Shown here one piece after another: positions 13,548 to 21,920 of a DNA stretch of 24,304 nucleotides. The notes beneath the pieces are model-generated. The model saw only the letters and a program-made list of their open reading frames with translations. It searched no databases and had not been told where the DNA came from. This DNA comes from an uncultured Bacilli bacterium (GTDB lineage Bacteria > Bacillota_I > Bacilli_A > RF39 > UBA660), in the NCBI GenBank assembly GCA_934141615.1, contig CAKPCM010000013.1:1-24304 (forward strand), in the 5' to 3' direction. Numbering within the stretch: the first letter of the stretch is position 1; every line of letters starts with the position of its first letter. Made by a program: the position numbers and the translations under genes.

Positions 13548-15338
13548 TTGAGCAAAATAAAAGTAATGGATGATATTTTAGCTAACAAAATAGCAGCAGG
13601 AGAAGTTGTTGAAAAATGTGTATCGGTAGTTAAGGAGTTAACTGAAAACAGTGTAGATGCAGGTGCAGATGAAATAAAAATTGAGGTAAAAGAAGCCGGA
13701 ACAAAACTAATTAGGGTAATTGATAATGGATGTGGGATGGATCATGATGATGCTATCTTAGCATTTCAAAGACACGCAACTAGTAAGCTTTTAGATGAAA
13801 TAAACCTTTTTAGAATCTCATCTTTAGGTTTTAGAGGTGAGGCACTTCCATCTATCGCATCAGTTTCCGAAGTTACACTTAAAACATCAACTGGTGATGT
13901 TGGCACAAAAATAGAAATAAAGGGTGGTAAATTAGTTAGTGACAAAGCAAGTGATGCAAGGCGTGGTACAGAAATAGAGGTTAGAAATTTATTTTATAAT
14001 ACGCCTGCGAGATTAAAATATTTAAATAGTATATATAGTGAGCTAGCTAACATTTGTGAGTATGTTAATAAAATGGCACTATCATATCCAGATAAGAAAT
14101 TCACTTTAATAAGCGACGATAAAGTACTTTTAAATACTGATGGTTCAGGGAATTTACTTAAGGTAATCAAGGAAATATACGGTAGTGAAGTAGCTAGAAA
14201 AATGAGAAAAATCTCCGTTTTTAATGATGACTATGACGTTGATGGATTTATTTCTTTACCAGAAGTTACAAGGTCTTCTAGAAACCATATGGTAACACTT
14301 GTAAATAACAGAGTTGTTAGAAATACCGAGCTAAACCGTGCAATAAATGATGGATATCATACATATAAACCAGAGACAAGGTATCCAATTGTTGTTTTAA
14401 ATATTAACACTGACCCATCATTAATTGATGTTAACGTTCATCCATCTAAATTAGACATTAAATTTAGTAACTTTGAAGACCTAAAAGAATTAGTTAGAAA
14501 GGGAATTAAAGACGTTTTAGATAAGGCCTTGTTAATTCCTAAGATAGAAAAGAAAAACGAAGTAGAAAAAGAAGAAAGACATAAAGTAGAACTTCAACAA
14601 CTTAATCTAGAAAGAGAAAAGGTAATAGAAGAAAATACGATTGATTATTCTATTTTTGATGAGCCAGTAATGGAAGTTAATGAAGATATTACTGATTATA
14701 ATGAAAACGTAAAAGATGACATAGAAAATTATAGCGAAGAAAAAAAGAAAGTTATTATGCCAGAGATGTATCCGGTAGGACTTGCTAAAGGAACTTACAT
14801 AATTTGTCATAACGAACTAGGACTTTATATGATAGACCAACATGCCGCAAAAGAAAGAATTAACTATGAGGGATACTTAAAAGCGTTTGGTAATCCATTA
14901 GAGGGAAGCATTAAAATGCTAGTTCCATTAACACTTGAATTTCCGTCTAATGAGTTTATCATAATAAAGCAAAATCTAGACGTCTTAAAAGATATGCATT
15001 TTGATATAGAAGAATCAGGAATAAATTCATTTACCATAAAAGAACATCCAACTTGGATAAAAGGCGGGTACGAGGTAGAAAGTATTAAAAAAGTACTAGA
15101 GGTATTAATTAGTGAGGAAAAACATTTTTCGATTGAAAAATTCAGGGAAAAGGCTGCTATTATGTTAAGTTGCAAAATGGCAATTAAAGCTAATATGAAT
15201 ATTTCAATGGAAGAGATGGAAGCACTAATTAACGATTTAAGAAAATGTGATAATCCATATACCTGTCCACATGGTAGGCCAACTACAATATTCTATAGTA
15301 ATTATGAACTTGAGAAAATGTTTAAAAGAGCTATGTAA
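13548..15338 (+). CDS. mutL: DNA mismatch repair protein MutL with endonuclease motif
   Basis: 596 residues. The N-terminal GHKL ATPase has catalytic Glu30 and Asn34 in VVKELTENSVDAGA, then DNGCGM (59-64) and GFRGEAL (94-100). The transducer domain has NVHPSKLDI. A Glu/Lys-rich linker (about 330-405) joins the C-terminal nuclease/dimer domain, which keeps the metal motif DQHAAKERINYE (430-441), SCKMAIKAN and CPHGRPT, so this is a nicking MutL as in bacteria lacking MutH. The start is a TTG at 13548, placed by the GAAGGTGAAG site just upstream and the family N-terminus. mutS is not next to it in this window. Confidence 0.96.
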   Translation: MSKIKVMDDILANKIAAGEVVEKCVSVVKELTENSVDAGADEIKIEVKEAGTKLIRVIDNGCGMDHDDAILAFQRHATSKLLDEINLFRISSLGFRGEALPSIASVSEVTLKTSTGDVGTKIEIKGGKLVSDKASDARRGTEIEVRNLFYNTPARLKYLNSIYSELANICEYVNKMALSYPDKKFTLISDDKVLLNTDGSGNLLKVIKEIYGSEVARKMRKISVFNDDYDVDGFISLPEVTRSSRNHMVTLVNNRVVRNTELNRAINDGYHTYKPETRYPIVVLNINTDPSLIDVNVHPSKLDIKFSNFEDLKELVRKGIKDVLDKALLIPKIEKKNEVEKEERHKVELQQLNLEREKVIEENTIDYSIFDEPVMEVNEDITDYNENVKDDIENYSEEKKKVIMPEMYPVGLAKGTYIICHNELGLYMIDQHAAKERINYEGYLKAFGNPLEGSIKMLVPLTLEFPSNEFIIIKQNLDVLKDMHFDIEESGINSFTIKEHPTWIKGGYEVESIKKVLEVLISEEKHFSIEKFREKAAIMLSCKMAIKANMNISMEEMEALINDLRKCDNPYTCPHGRPTTIFYSNYELEKMFKRAM

Positions 15339-15353
15339 TTTGACATGGCTCTT
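15326..15353 (+). other. Long hairpin at the end of mutL overlapping the next promoter
   Basis: AAGAGCTATGT (15326-15336) pairs with ACATGGCTCTT (15343-15353), 11 pairs with one G-U, loop AATTTG. Only a weak T-rich stretch follows, so it is at best a poor terminator. It contains the mutL stop codon and the -35 box of the kinase-like operon. Confidence 0.6.
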
Positions 15354-15367
15354 AATTTATGTATAAT
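15340..15367 (+). promoter_or_regulatory. Consensus sigma-A promoter of the kinase-like gene cluster and miaA
   Basis: -35 TTGACA (15340-15345), 16-base spacer, -10 TATAAT (15362-15367), both hexamers perfect. The predicted start near 15374 leaves a 70-base leader that contains a perfect 9-base-pair AT hairpin, AATTATAAA (15385-15393) with TTTATAATT (15399-15407), followed by three further T. Confidence 0.85.
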
Positions 15368-15443
15368 ATACGAAGTTAATAATTAATTATAAATCGTTTT
15401 TATAATTTTTAAAGTTTAGTTATTAGTTATTGGTGGGGATATT

Positions 15444-16163
15444 ATGGCAAGTGAAAGTGTTATTAGATTAACAAATGAAGAGTATTTGAAATTAAAGAAA
15501 AACTTATCTAAATATGATAGAAAAAGCGGAGGATATTCAGACGTTTATTTCTCTCGTGATAAGGCATACAAGGTATATAATAAAGCACCTTACTTACAAG
15601 ATAAATATGGAAATGTAATATCTAGAGAAAAAGATGTACTAGAAAATCTTTTGTATTTTAAGAAAAATAAGTTTGATGGTATATCAAATGTAAATAATAT
15701 TTATTTGTTAGATGGATTTCTTGTTATGTATGAAATGGAAAATATAAATGATATGCAAAACATGGAAGAAATAAAAGGGGAAAGCTTAGACGTTTCGTTA
15801 AAAGAACTTTTATCATCTTGGAAGAGTGCTTTAAATCTTGCAGAAAAATTATCAGATAAAGGCATCGTTATGTATGATTTAAAAGAAGATAATGCGTTTA
15901 TTGGTAATGGTAATTTTAAAGTTTGTGATGTTGATTTCTATAAAGAAGAAAGTTTAGATAACTTACTTAATGTTAATTACATGCTAGTTAATACTATATT
16001 CATAGAATTTATAGAAAGATATTTATTCTTTGAAAACTATGAATGCAGAAAAGATGATTACTTAATTGAAACGAAAAATTATGCGGATTGCGCAATTGAA
16101 GACTTACTTTTAGCAAGTGGTTATTCTTCTAAAACGTTAAAAGAAGTGGCTAAAAATCTATAA
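15444..16163 (+). CDS. Compact protein-kinase-like protein, copy A of three
   Basis: 239 residues with a reduced kinase fold, recognised by motif order. There is a glycine-containing loop SGGYSDVYF (28-36), a candidate ATP-binding Lys43 in AYKVY, a hinge-like LVMYEMEN (93-100), a catalytic-loop equivalent YDLKEDN (Asp145, Lys147, Asn150), and a metal-site equivalent CDVDFY (Asp162, Asp164) replacing DFG. The C-lobe after this is short, with a helical tail rich in Phe/Tyr/Glu, and lacks recognisable APE and later subdomains. It has no membrane segment or sensor domain. It heads a cluster of three paralogues followed by miaA. The start ATG follows GGTGGGGA. I cannot name a described family; substrate unknown. 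It could phosphorylate protein or a small molecule. Confidence 0.75.
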   Translation: MASESVIRLTNEEYLKLKKNLSKYDRKSGGYSDVYFSRDKAYKVYNKAPYLQDKYGNVISREKDVLENLLYFKKNKFDGISNVNNIYLLDGFLVMYEMENINDMQNMEEIKGESLDVSLKELLSSWKSALNLAEKLSDKGIVMYDLKEDNAFIGNGNFKVCDVDFYKEESLDNLLNVNYMLVNTIFIEFIERYLFFENYECRKDDYLIETKNYADCAIEDLLLASGYSSKTLKEVAKNL

Positions 16164-16178
16164 ATCAAGGAGACTATG

Positions 16179-16871
16179 ATGGATGATATATATTTAAGTG
16201 GTATAAGAATGAAAAACTTAAAGCCAGTATCTAATAAACCTAGTGGAGTAAATGGGTGCTGTTATAAATATAAGAATGGTGTTATAAAACTTTTTAATTA
16301 TAATCTTACTAATTATGATAAGGAAAACATATTAAGCCATTTAAATAAAGAATCTAAAATAATTTTATGGCCAGAGTCTTTAGTTTTTAAAAAAGGTTTT
16401 TTTAAAGATAAATTAAAGGGCTATTATATGCCGATGGCTAAAGGAGATAATCTTATTACGTTAAGAAATAAGGTTTTAACTGGAAAAAAAGACGTATCAT
16501 TTGATGAATTTTTAAGTGTTTACTATGATAAGTTTTTACCTGAATTAAAGAAAGAAGAAGTATTGCTTGGTGATATCAAAATGGCACATGTATTTTTAAG
16601 TGATAATCTTTCTTTAACTGATACTGATACGTATGACATTCGTGATGATTATTGTGAAGAAATATATAAATGCAATTTAAGTCAGGTTAATTATTCTATA
16701 AAGATGTTATTTGATTATATTATATCTTCTGAGTTAAGATTTAATACTTCTAAAAATGTGCTAAGTAAAGAAACGTTTTTAGATGATATGATTAAAGATA
16801 TAAGTAAAGTAACCGATAGTAGCGTAAACTCACTACTAACATTAAACAATTATAAAAGGAGCATAAAATGA
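16179..16871 (+). CDS. Compact protein-kinase-like protein, copy B, probably degenerate
   Basis: 230 residues. It shares with copy C the N-terminal NLKPxxN element (13-19 here), a Cys/Gly loop GCCYKYKNG with Lys37 in VIKLF, the hinge-like GYYMPMAKG (81-89), and the catalytic loop LLGDIKMAHVF (Asp132, Lys134). The expected Asn is His137. The metal site is TDTDTY (Asp148, Asp150), where A and C have DxDFY. Loss of the Asn that helps hold Mg2+ suggests a pseudokinase or an altered mechanism. Two adjacent ATG codons are possible starts; I chose 16179 because it is 6 bases from AAGGAG, and 16176 is the alternative. Its TGA overlaps the next ATG (ATGA), so B and C are translationally coupled. Confidence 0.72.
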   Translation: MDDIYLSGIRMKNLKPVSNKPSGVNGCCYKYKNGVIKLFNYNLTNYDKENILSHLNKESKIILWPESLVFKKGFFKDKLKGYYMPMAKGDNLITLRNKVLTGKKDVSFDEFLSVYYDKFLPELKKEEVLLGDIKMAHVFLSDNLSLTDTDTYDIRDDYCEEIYKCNLSQVNYSIKMLFDYIISSELRFNTSKNVLSKETFLDDMIKDISKVTDSSVNSLLTLNNYKRSIK

Positions 16872-17479
16872 GACTAGATATAAGTTCTTATGACATAGAT
16901 AATTTAAAGCCGATTACAAATGGTGGACATAGAGGAAATTTTGGAGCATGTTATCTATTTTATGGTGATGCAATAAAAATTATTGATGTTGATAAAGACG
17001 TTATAAAGAAAATAGACATAGAAAAAAGGTTAGAAGAAGCATCTAAAGTTAAGGTAGAAGGTGTTTCCTTACCCAAGATGTTAGTATATGTAAATAATAA
17101 ATTTATTGGTTATACTATGCCTTATTATAACGCTCCTAATTTAAAAGTTATATTAATGAAATACAAACAAGGAAAACTAAGTATTACTTCTAACGACATA
17201 AATAACGCTTATACATCTATATTAAATAAAATAGATGTATTATCTTATTATAAGATAATTGTAAATGACATAAAGCCAGATAATATAATTTATTTAGATG
17301 GTGACTTTAAACTGGTGGATTGTGATTTTTATAGGGTAGATACTAGTTTGACTTACTCTGATTCTTTAAAGAAAAATAAGGAAATACTTAATCATGCATA
17401 CAAAAAGATAATTAACAAATATTTTGAGTGTAAAACTTATAAGGATAATGATATAATTAATACTAGTTTAAGGATGTGA
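16868..17479 (+). CDS. Compact protein-kinase-like protein, copy C
   Basis: 203 residues, the shortest of the three and the most kinase-like. It has NLKPITN (12-18), a glycine loop NGGHRGNFGACY (18-29), Lys37 in AIKII, hinge-like IGYTMPYYNAP (80-90), catalytic loop VNDIKPDNIIYL (Asp134, Lys136, Asn139), and VDCDFYRV with Asp151 and Asp153. The IKPDN core is textbook for eukaryotic-like kinases. The C-lobe beyond the metal site is only about 50 residues, far less than a typical kinase. It overlaps copy B at its start, and miaA begins 5 bases after its stop, so all probably share one transcript. Confidence 0.78.
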   Translation: MRLDISSYDIDNLKPITNGGHRGNFGACYLFYGDAIKIIDVDKDVIKKIDIEKRLEEASKVKVEGVSLPKMLVYVNNKFIGYTMPYYNAPNLKVILMKYKQGKLSITSNDINNAYTSILNKIDVLSYYKIIVNDIKPDNIIYLDGDFKLVDCDFYRVDTSLTYSDSLKKNKEILNHAYKKIINKYFECKTYKDNDIINTSLRM

Positions 17480-17484
17480 TTTTT

Positions 17485-18354
17485 ATGATAATTGCGATAG
17501 TAGGACCAACTGGTGTTGGTAAAACAAAGATGTCTATTTCGCTTGCTAAACGCTATAATGCGGAGATTATATCCTGTGATAGTATGCAGATATATAAGAA
17601 AATGGACATTGGTACTGCTAAAGTAACTCCTAGTGAAAAAGAGGGTATACCACATCACATGATTGATATAAAAGATGCTAATTGTTTTTATTCGGTATAT
17701 GATTATCAAAAAGCTGCTAGAAAAATAATGGATAACTTAATTAAAGATGGCAAAAACATAATTATAGTAGGAGGTACAGGGCTTTATTTAAAGGCTTTGC
17801 TATATAACTATGAATTTAAAGAAAATGATGGTATAAGAAAGGATTATTTATCTTATACTAATAAAGAATTATATGATATGGTTAAAAAGTTAGATAATGA
17901 TACAAAAATCCATATTAATAATAGACAAAGATTAGAAAGCTACTTAAATAATCATGGTGATGGTAACTCTAATAAGGCGTCAAATAAAATGATTTATGAT
18001 GCTAAAATAATAGGCCTTACAAGACCTAGAGATGAACTTTATGATGCAATTAATAAAAGGGTAGATAAAATGATGGAAGAAGGCTTAGAAGAAGAGGCTA
18101 GATACTTCTATGACAGAAAAATATTTAGTAAAGCAATTAATACCGCAATTGCGTATAAAGAATTATATATGTATTTTGATAAAAAAATAAGCAAGGAAGA
18201 TGCGGTGAACCTAATAAAACAAAGATCAAGGAATTATGCTAAAAGACAATATACCTTCTTTAATCATCAGCTTGATGTAAAGTGGTTTAATTGTGATGTA
18301 AATAACTTTGACAATACGATAAAAGAAGTAGTTAATTATATTGAAAATAATTGA
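17485..18354 (+). CDS. miaA: tRNA dimethylallyltransferase
   Basis: 289 residues. MiaA adds the isopentenyl group to A37 of tRNAs that read codons starting with U. P-loop GPTGVGKT (7-14), DSMQIYKKMDIGTAK (32-46), PHHMIDI (57-63), and GGTGLYLKAL (96-105) are all standard, and the C-terminal part has RSRNYAKRQYTFF. The start is the ATG at 17485, with an AAGGATGTGAT site; a GTG at 17476 lies within it. In many bacteria miaA directly follows mutL; here three kinase-like genes separate them. Confidence 0.97.
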   Translation: MIIAIVGPTGVGKTKMSISLAKRYNAEIISCDSMQIYKKMDIGTAKVTPSEKEGIPHHMIDIKDANCFYSVYDYQKAARKIMDNLIKDGKNIIIVGGTGLYLKALLYNYEFKENDGIRKDYLSYTNKELYDMVKKLDNDTKIHINNRQRLESYLNNHGDGNSNKASNKMIYDAKIIGLTRPRDELYDAINKRVDKMMEEGLEEEARYFYDRKIFSKAINTAIAYKELYMYFDKKISKEDAVNLIKQRSRNYAKRQYTFFNHQLDVKWFNCDVNNFDNTIKEVVNYIENN

Positions 18355-18393
18355 TTATTTTAGTATCATATTAATGATAGGAGATGTGTTAAA

Positions 18394-18576
18394 ATGGCAA
18401 AAGGCAAAGTAGGAAGACCTTCAAAACTAGATAAGGATACCATGAAGGAGGCTAACGTAAGTTTTATTATTATAATAATTATTTTATTAATACTTTTATC
18501 TGTTGCAACACTTACTGTTATTAATCCAGAAATTTATAACGCTCTTAAGGCTTCTATTATAAATTTATTTAACTAA
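18394..18576 (+). CDS. Small single-pass membrane protein of unknown function
   Basis: 60 residues. A basic N-terminal segment MAKGKVGRPSKLDKD contains a GRP core like an AT-hook, then one membrane helix made largely of Ile/Leu (about 24-44), and a short tail with INPEIYNALKASII. A TAGGAGATG site precedes the ATG, and a terminator follows. No family recognised. The GRPSKLD element occurs in some DNA-binding proteins, but binding by this one is speculation. Confidence 0.7.
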   Translation: MAKGKVGRPSKLDKDTMKEANVSFIIIIIILLILLSVATLTVINPEIYNALKASIINLFN

Positions 18577-18602
18577 AAAAAGGACTTTTATTGTCCTTTT
18601 TA
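18577..18602. terminator. Bidirectional intrinsic terminator between converging genes
   Basis: AGGAC (18581-18585) pairs with GTCCT (18593-18597), extended by flanking A and T runs, loop of seven bases. T runs occur on both strands. Confidence 0.85.
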
Positions 18603-19529
18603 TTTTGCTTCAATATATATTGAAGAATCAAAGTTATGCTCTCCATCATTTTTAGATAATAGTGTGTTTGTATCAATTAAAAAGTAATCTTCTTTTAAAG
18701 CATCAGAACCATCACTCATAATAGGATCGTCCCAAGTTAAATCTAAATGACGCCAAGCACCTTCCACATAGACTAAGTTCCATTCGTGAGTGCTAGATGA
18801 TATACGGTAGTTTTTAACGTTCATTTTTTCAAGAAATAGTTGCATTGCATCACTGTAACCACTACATATTCCAATGCCATCTATTAAAACTCCATAAGCA
18901 GAGCTTGAACTTACGTTAGATAACCCGGTTGTGTTATTTTGGTCATACTTAGTATGATTTACTATGTAATCATGAAATATCTTAATGTTTTCTGAAACGT
19001 TTTTACTAGAGTCATAATTTTCTTTGTATATTTCATCTACCTTTTTATTTAAAGTATCTATTTGCTTATCGCTATATCTAGGCTCCTTTTTAAGTTTTAC
19101 TTTGCCACTAGCAGCAAACGTTGTGTTAATTTTGTCAAACGTGTTAAAAGGATGAACAAAGTTTGAAAGATCGGTTAAGTAAGTATTATTTTGAACAATT
19201 TCTTTTATGTCGTTAGTGCAGTCTAGATAATCAGCATCACACTTAACGGTATACTCATCCCAACCAGCATCTAGATATGTGTATATCATATTTTTAACGT
19301 CATCTTTGTTTTTTAAAGTAGTATTTTCATTTATTTTTACATAATCATAATTTTCTTTCTTACGGTATTTATTATCGGCTAAGTTTTGTCTTATATCTCC
19401 TTGAAGATACTTTTTGTATACGTATTCTATTTTATTTGTTAATAAATAATAATTATCTTTTATTAAAAATCCTAATATAACTATTATTATAACCGTAAGT
19501 GCTACTTTAACTAGTTTCTTAATATTCAT
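18600..19529 (-). CDS. Membrane-anchored transglutaminase-like protein
   Basis: 309 residues. An N-terminal membrane anchor (about 7-23) is followed by an extracellular region and a C-terminal transglutaminase/protease-like domain. The Cys-His-Asp triad is visible: Cys222 in GIGICSGYSDA, His248 in STHEWNLVYVEG, and Asp263 in HLDLTWDDP. Bacterial members of this fold act as cysteine proteases, peptide cross-linkers or cell-wall-associated enzymes; the substrate here is unknown. The residue run FHDYIVNHTKYD (195-206) is the usual helix before the active site. I start at 19529, where GGTGATG precedes the ATG, and not at an upstream ATG at 19562. Confidence 0.85.
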   Translation of the reverse strand: MNIKKLVKVALTVIIIVILGFLIKDNYYLLTNKIEYVYKKYLQGDIRQNLADNKYRKKENYDYVKINENTTLKNKDDVKNMIYTYLDAGWDEYTVKCDADYLDCTNDIKEIVQNNTYLTDLSNFVHPFNTFDKINTTFAASGKVKLKKEPRYSDKQIDTLNKKVDEIYKENYDSSKNVSENIKIFHDYIVNHTKYDQNNTTGLSNVSSSSAYGVLIDGIGICSGYSDAMQLFLEKMNVKNYRISSSTHEWNLVYVEGAWRHLDLTWDDPIMSDGSDALKEDYFLIDTNTLLSKNDGEHNFDSSIYIEAK

Positions 19530-19562
19530 ATCATCACCATAATTATTATACCAATAAAGCAT

Positions 19563-19586
19563 AAAAAAAAGAAGTATAATTACTTC
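19563..19586 (-). terminator. Intrinsic terminator of rpsT
   Basis: GAAGTA/TACTTC six-base-pair stem (19571-19576 with 19581-19586), loop TAAT, followed on the minus strand by a run of eight T. The rpsT stop codon (19580-19582) lies in the loop and stem. Confidence 0.85.
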
Positions 19587-19822
19587 GTTTCATTTACTTT
19601 TTTAGCTAATCTAGATTTTAAGCGAGATGCTTTATTGTCAGTAATAATTCCTTTGTTACGTGCTTTATCAATTCTCTTGTTAGCAATGTTAAGATTTTCT
19701 ATAGTAGCTTCTTTTTCTACCTTTTTAACTGCAGTTTTCATACTACCTTTAACTGGAATGTTAGATTCGTGTTTAGTAGATGTAACCTTAACTCTCTTCT
19801 TAGCACTTTTAATATTTGGCAT
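19580..19822 (-). CDS. rpsT: 30S ribosomal protein S20
   Basis: 80 residues, very basic and helical: MPNIKSAKKRVKV at the start, NKGIITDNKASRLKSRLAKK at the end. It binds 16S rRNA in the small subunit. The start is the ATG at 19822, 5 bases after AGGAGGTGA; the frame continues upstream to 19864 without a better site. As in Bacillus it is divergent from gpr. Confidence 0.97.
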   Translation of the reverse strand: MPNIKSAKKRVKVTSTKHESNIPVKGSMKTAVKKVEKEATIENLNIANKRIDKARNKGIITDNKASRLKSRLAKKVNETK

Positions 19823-19929
19823 TTTTTCACCTCCTGGCGTCATTAACTTCTTATAGTTTATCAAAAAAATAATAAAAAATCAATAATAATTACTGTTTTT
19901 GGTAAAAATATAAAAGGGTGAAGAAAAAA

Positions 19930-20937
19930 ATGCATAAAATAGATTTAAGTAAGTACGAAGTAAGAACTGATATGATAGTTGATTTATTAGATGAAGAAAC
20001 TAGTAAGTTAAGTAATGAAACATTAGAAGATGGTGTTAAAATATCTTGGATGAAGCTTGATGAAGATAATCCATTTAATAAAAAGCCAGGCAATTATCTA
20101 ACCATTTTATTTGATGATGTAACGGATAGTGATGCTAGAAATTTAGTTAGTAATATATTTAAAAGAGAATTTAAGAAGATGCTTAAAAAGGTAGGATATA
20201 ACAAAGATTATAAAACCCTTGTAATAGGTCTTGGAAACGAAAAGTCTACCCCTGATGCACTAGGACCACTTGTGGCTAGCAAATTAATTGTTACAAATCA
20301 TTTTTTTGATATGGATATAAAAGTCGATGATAAACTATCTAAATTAGCAGCTATAGCACCAGGTGTTACAGGTCAAACCGGAATAGAAACAAGTGATTAT
20401 GTAAAAGGAGTGGTAAGTGCATTAAAGCCTGATTTAGTAATACTAGTAGATGCTCTTTGCTCATCATCGATAGAAAACGTTAATAAAAGTATTCAAGTAT
20501 CTGACTGCGGAATTTCTCCGGGTAGTGGTATTGGAAACAAAAGAAAGGAAATATCAAAAGAAACACTTAATACCAAGGTAATATCAGTTGGAATTCCAAC
20601 CGTAATAGATGCAAGCACAATAGTTTCAGACACTATTAATTATATGGTTAAAAATTATGCTTATAATAAAAACCATATAAATGATAAATCAAATAAGTTT
20701 ATAAAAGGACCGGTTAATTATCTAAATAAAGAAACTAAAATAACGGATGCTGATAGAAAAAACTTTCTAGGGCTTGTAGGAGCACTTAACGATAATGAAA
20801 TAAAAAAGCTATTATATGAGGTTTTAACACCTATCGGATATAATCTTATGGTAACTCCTAAGGAAATCGACTTTACGCTTTCAAAGTTAAGTGACGTAAT
20901 AAGCTACGGAATAAATCATAGTATTCATAACATATAA
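19930..20937 (+). CDS. gpr: GPR, germination protease for small acid-soluble spore proteins
   Basis: 335 residues of the A25 aspartic-type GPR family, made as a zymogen in the forespore and active at germination. The N-terminal RTDMIVDLLDEE (12-23) corresponds to the pro-segment region. Core signatures are LVIGLGNEKSTPDALGPLV (97-115), APGVTGQTGIETSDYVKGV (143-161), and VDALCSSSIENVN then GISPGSGIGNKR (194-205). Catalytic Asp candidates are those in STPDALG and LVDAL. The start is the ATG at 19930, because AAAGGGTGA lies 8 bases upstream; a GTG at 19918 is part of that site. spoIIP follows, as in Bacillus. No SASP gene is visible in the window. Confidence 0.96.
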   Translation: MHKIDLSKYEVRTDMIVDLLDEETSKLSNETLEDGVKISWMKLDEDNPFNKKPGNYLTILFDDVTDSDARNLVSNIFKREFKKMLKKVGYNKDYKTLVIGLGNEKSTPDALGPLVASKLIVTNHFFDMDIKVDDKLSKLAAIAPGVTGQTGIETSDYVKGVVSALKPDLVILVDALCSSSIENVNKSIQVSDCGISPGSGIGNKRKEISKETLNTKVISVGIPTVIDASTIVSDTINYMVKNYAYNKNHINDKSNKFIKGPVNYLNKETKITDADRKNFLGLVGALNDNEIKKLLYEVLTPIGYNLMVTPKEIDFTLSKLSDVISYGINHSIHNI

Positions 20938-20996
20938 CCTAAAACCGACAAATAAGATGCACCATCTATGATATTTTATAGAGGGTGGGTGATACT

Positions 20997-21920
20997 ATGA
21001 AAGAATTTAAATCAAGGAAAATTAGAAGAAAGAGGAAATCTAAATTTAAAGTTATTATTTTTACTTTCTTTTTCTTTTTTTCATACATTTTTATATTAAA
21101 GTATTTAAGGGATAACCAGTTAAAAAATAAGATATTAAATGAGGATGTTAACTATATAAAATTTAATGTGGCGCGTGAAAGCGAGGAAGTATTAGATAAT
21201 ATAGTTAATAATCCGGTAAGCCTTTTAAATGATAATATTAAAAAGGTAGGTAACGTAACTAAATCGGATAATAAAAAAAGTAATAATAGTGATGTAAAAA
21301 CAAATAATGTTTCATCTTCAGTGCTTGATAGTCCTCCTATAATATACGTATATAATACTCATCAGACAGAAAGTTATAACGGATATAACGTTTATTCTGC
21401 TGCAAATCTTTTAACTAGTAAATTAAATAATTCCGAGTATAAGGCTTCGTTAGAAGAAAAGAGCATGAAAGTTTTTTTAGAAAATAATAATTTAAAATAC
21501 TATAAATCATATACGGCATCAAAAACTTACTTAAATGAAGAGATGATGAAAAATCCTAATTTAAAATATTTTTTTGATATTCATAGAGATTCTGCTGGAA
21601 AAAACATAACGACAACTACCTATCAAAATAAAAGTTATGCTAAAATCTTGTTCGTTGTTGGAACTGATAATCCTAATTATGAGAAAAATAAGGTAAATAC
21701 AGAAAGGTTAAATAGCATAGTTAAAGAAATTGTTCCAACCATATCAAGGAACGTAGCATATCATGGTGGTAAGGGATATAATGGCGTTTATAATCAGGAT
21801 TTATCAGAAAACGTATTCTTAGTTGAAGTAGGAGGAAAAGATAATACGAAAGAAGAAGTAGAAAACACGATAGAAGTACTTAATAATGCAATAATAAAGT
21901 ACATAAGGGAAATGGTATGA
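20997..21920 (+). CDS. spoIIP: SpoIIP, engulfment peptidoglycan amidase/endopeptidase
   Basis: 307 residues. A very basic N-terminus, one membrane segment (about 18-34), a low-complexity Asn/Ser/Lys linker (about 85-108), and then the amidase domain. The zinc motif YNTHQTESY (119-127, His122, Glu125) and the second ligand block FFDIHRDS (192-199, His196) are intact, as is LVEVGG near the end. SpoIIP removes septal peptidoglycan during engulfment with SpoIID and SpoIIM, which are not here. The start is the ATG at 20997 with GGGTGAT 5 bases upstream. It overlaps the next gene by ATGA. Confidence 0.93.
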   Translation: MKEFKSRKIRRKRKSKFKVIIFTFFFFFSYIFILKYLRDNQLKNKILNEDVNYIKFNVARESEEVLDNIVNNPVSLLNDNIKKVGNVTKSDNKKSNNSDVKTNNVSSSVLDSPPIIYVYNTHQTESYNGYNVYSAANLLTSKLNNSEYKASLEEKSMKVFLENNNLKYYKSYTASKTYLNEEMMKNPNLKYFFDIHRDSAGKNITTTTYQNKSYAKILFVVGTDNPNYEKNKVNTERLNSIVKEIVPTISRNVAYHGGKGYNGVYNQDLSENVFLVEVGGKDNTKEEVENTIEVLNNAIIKYIREMV

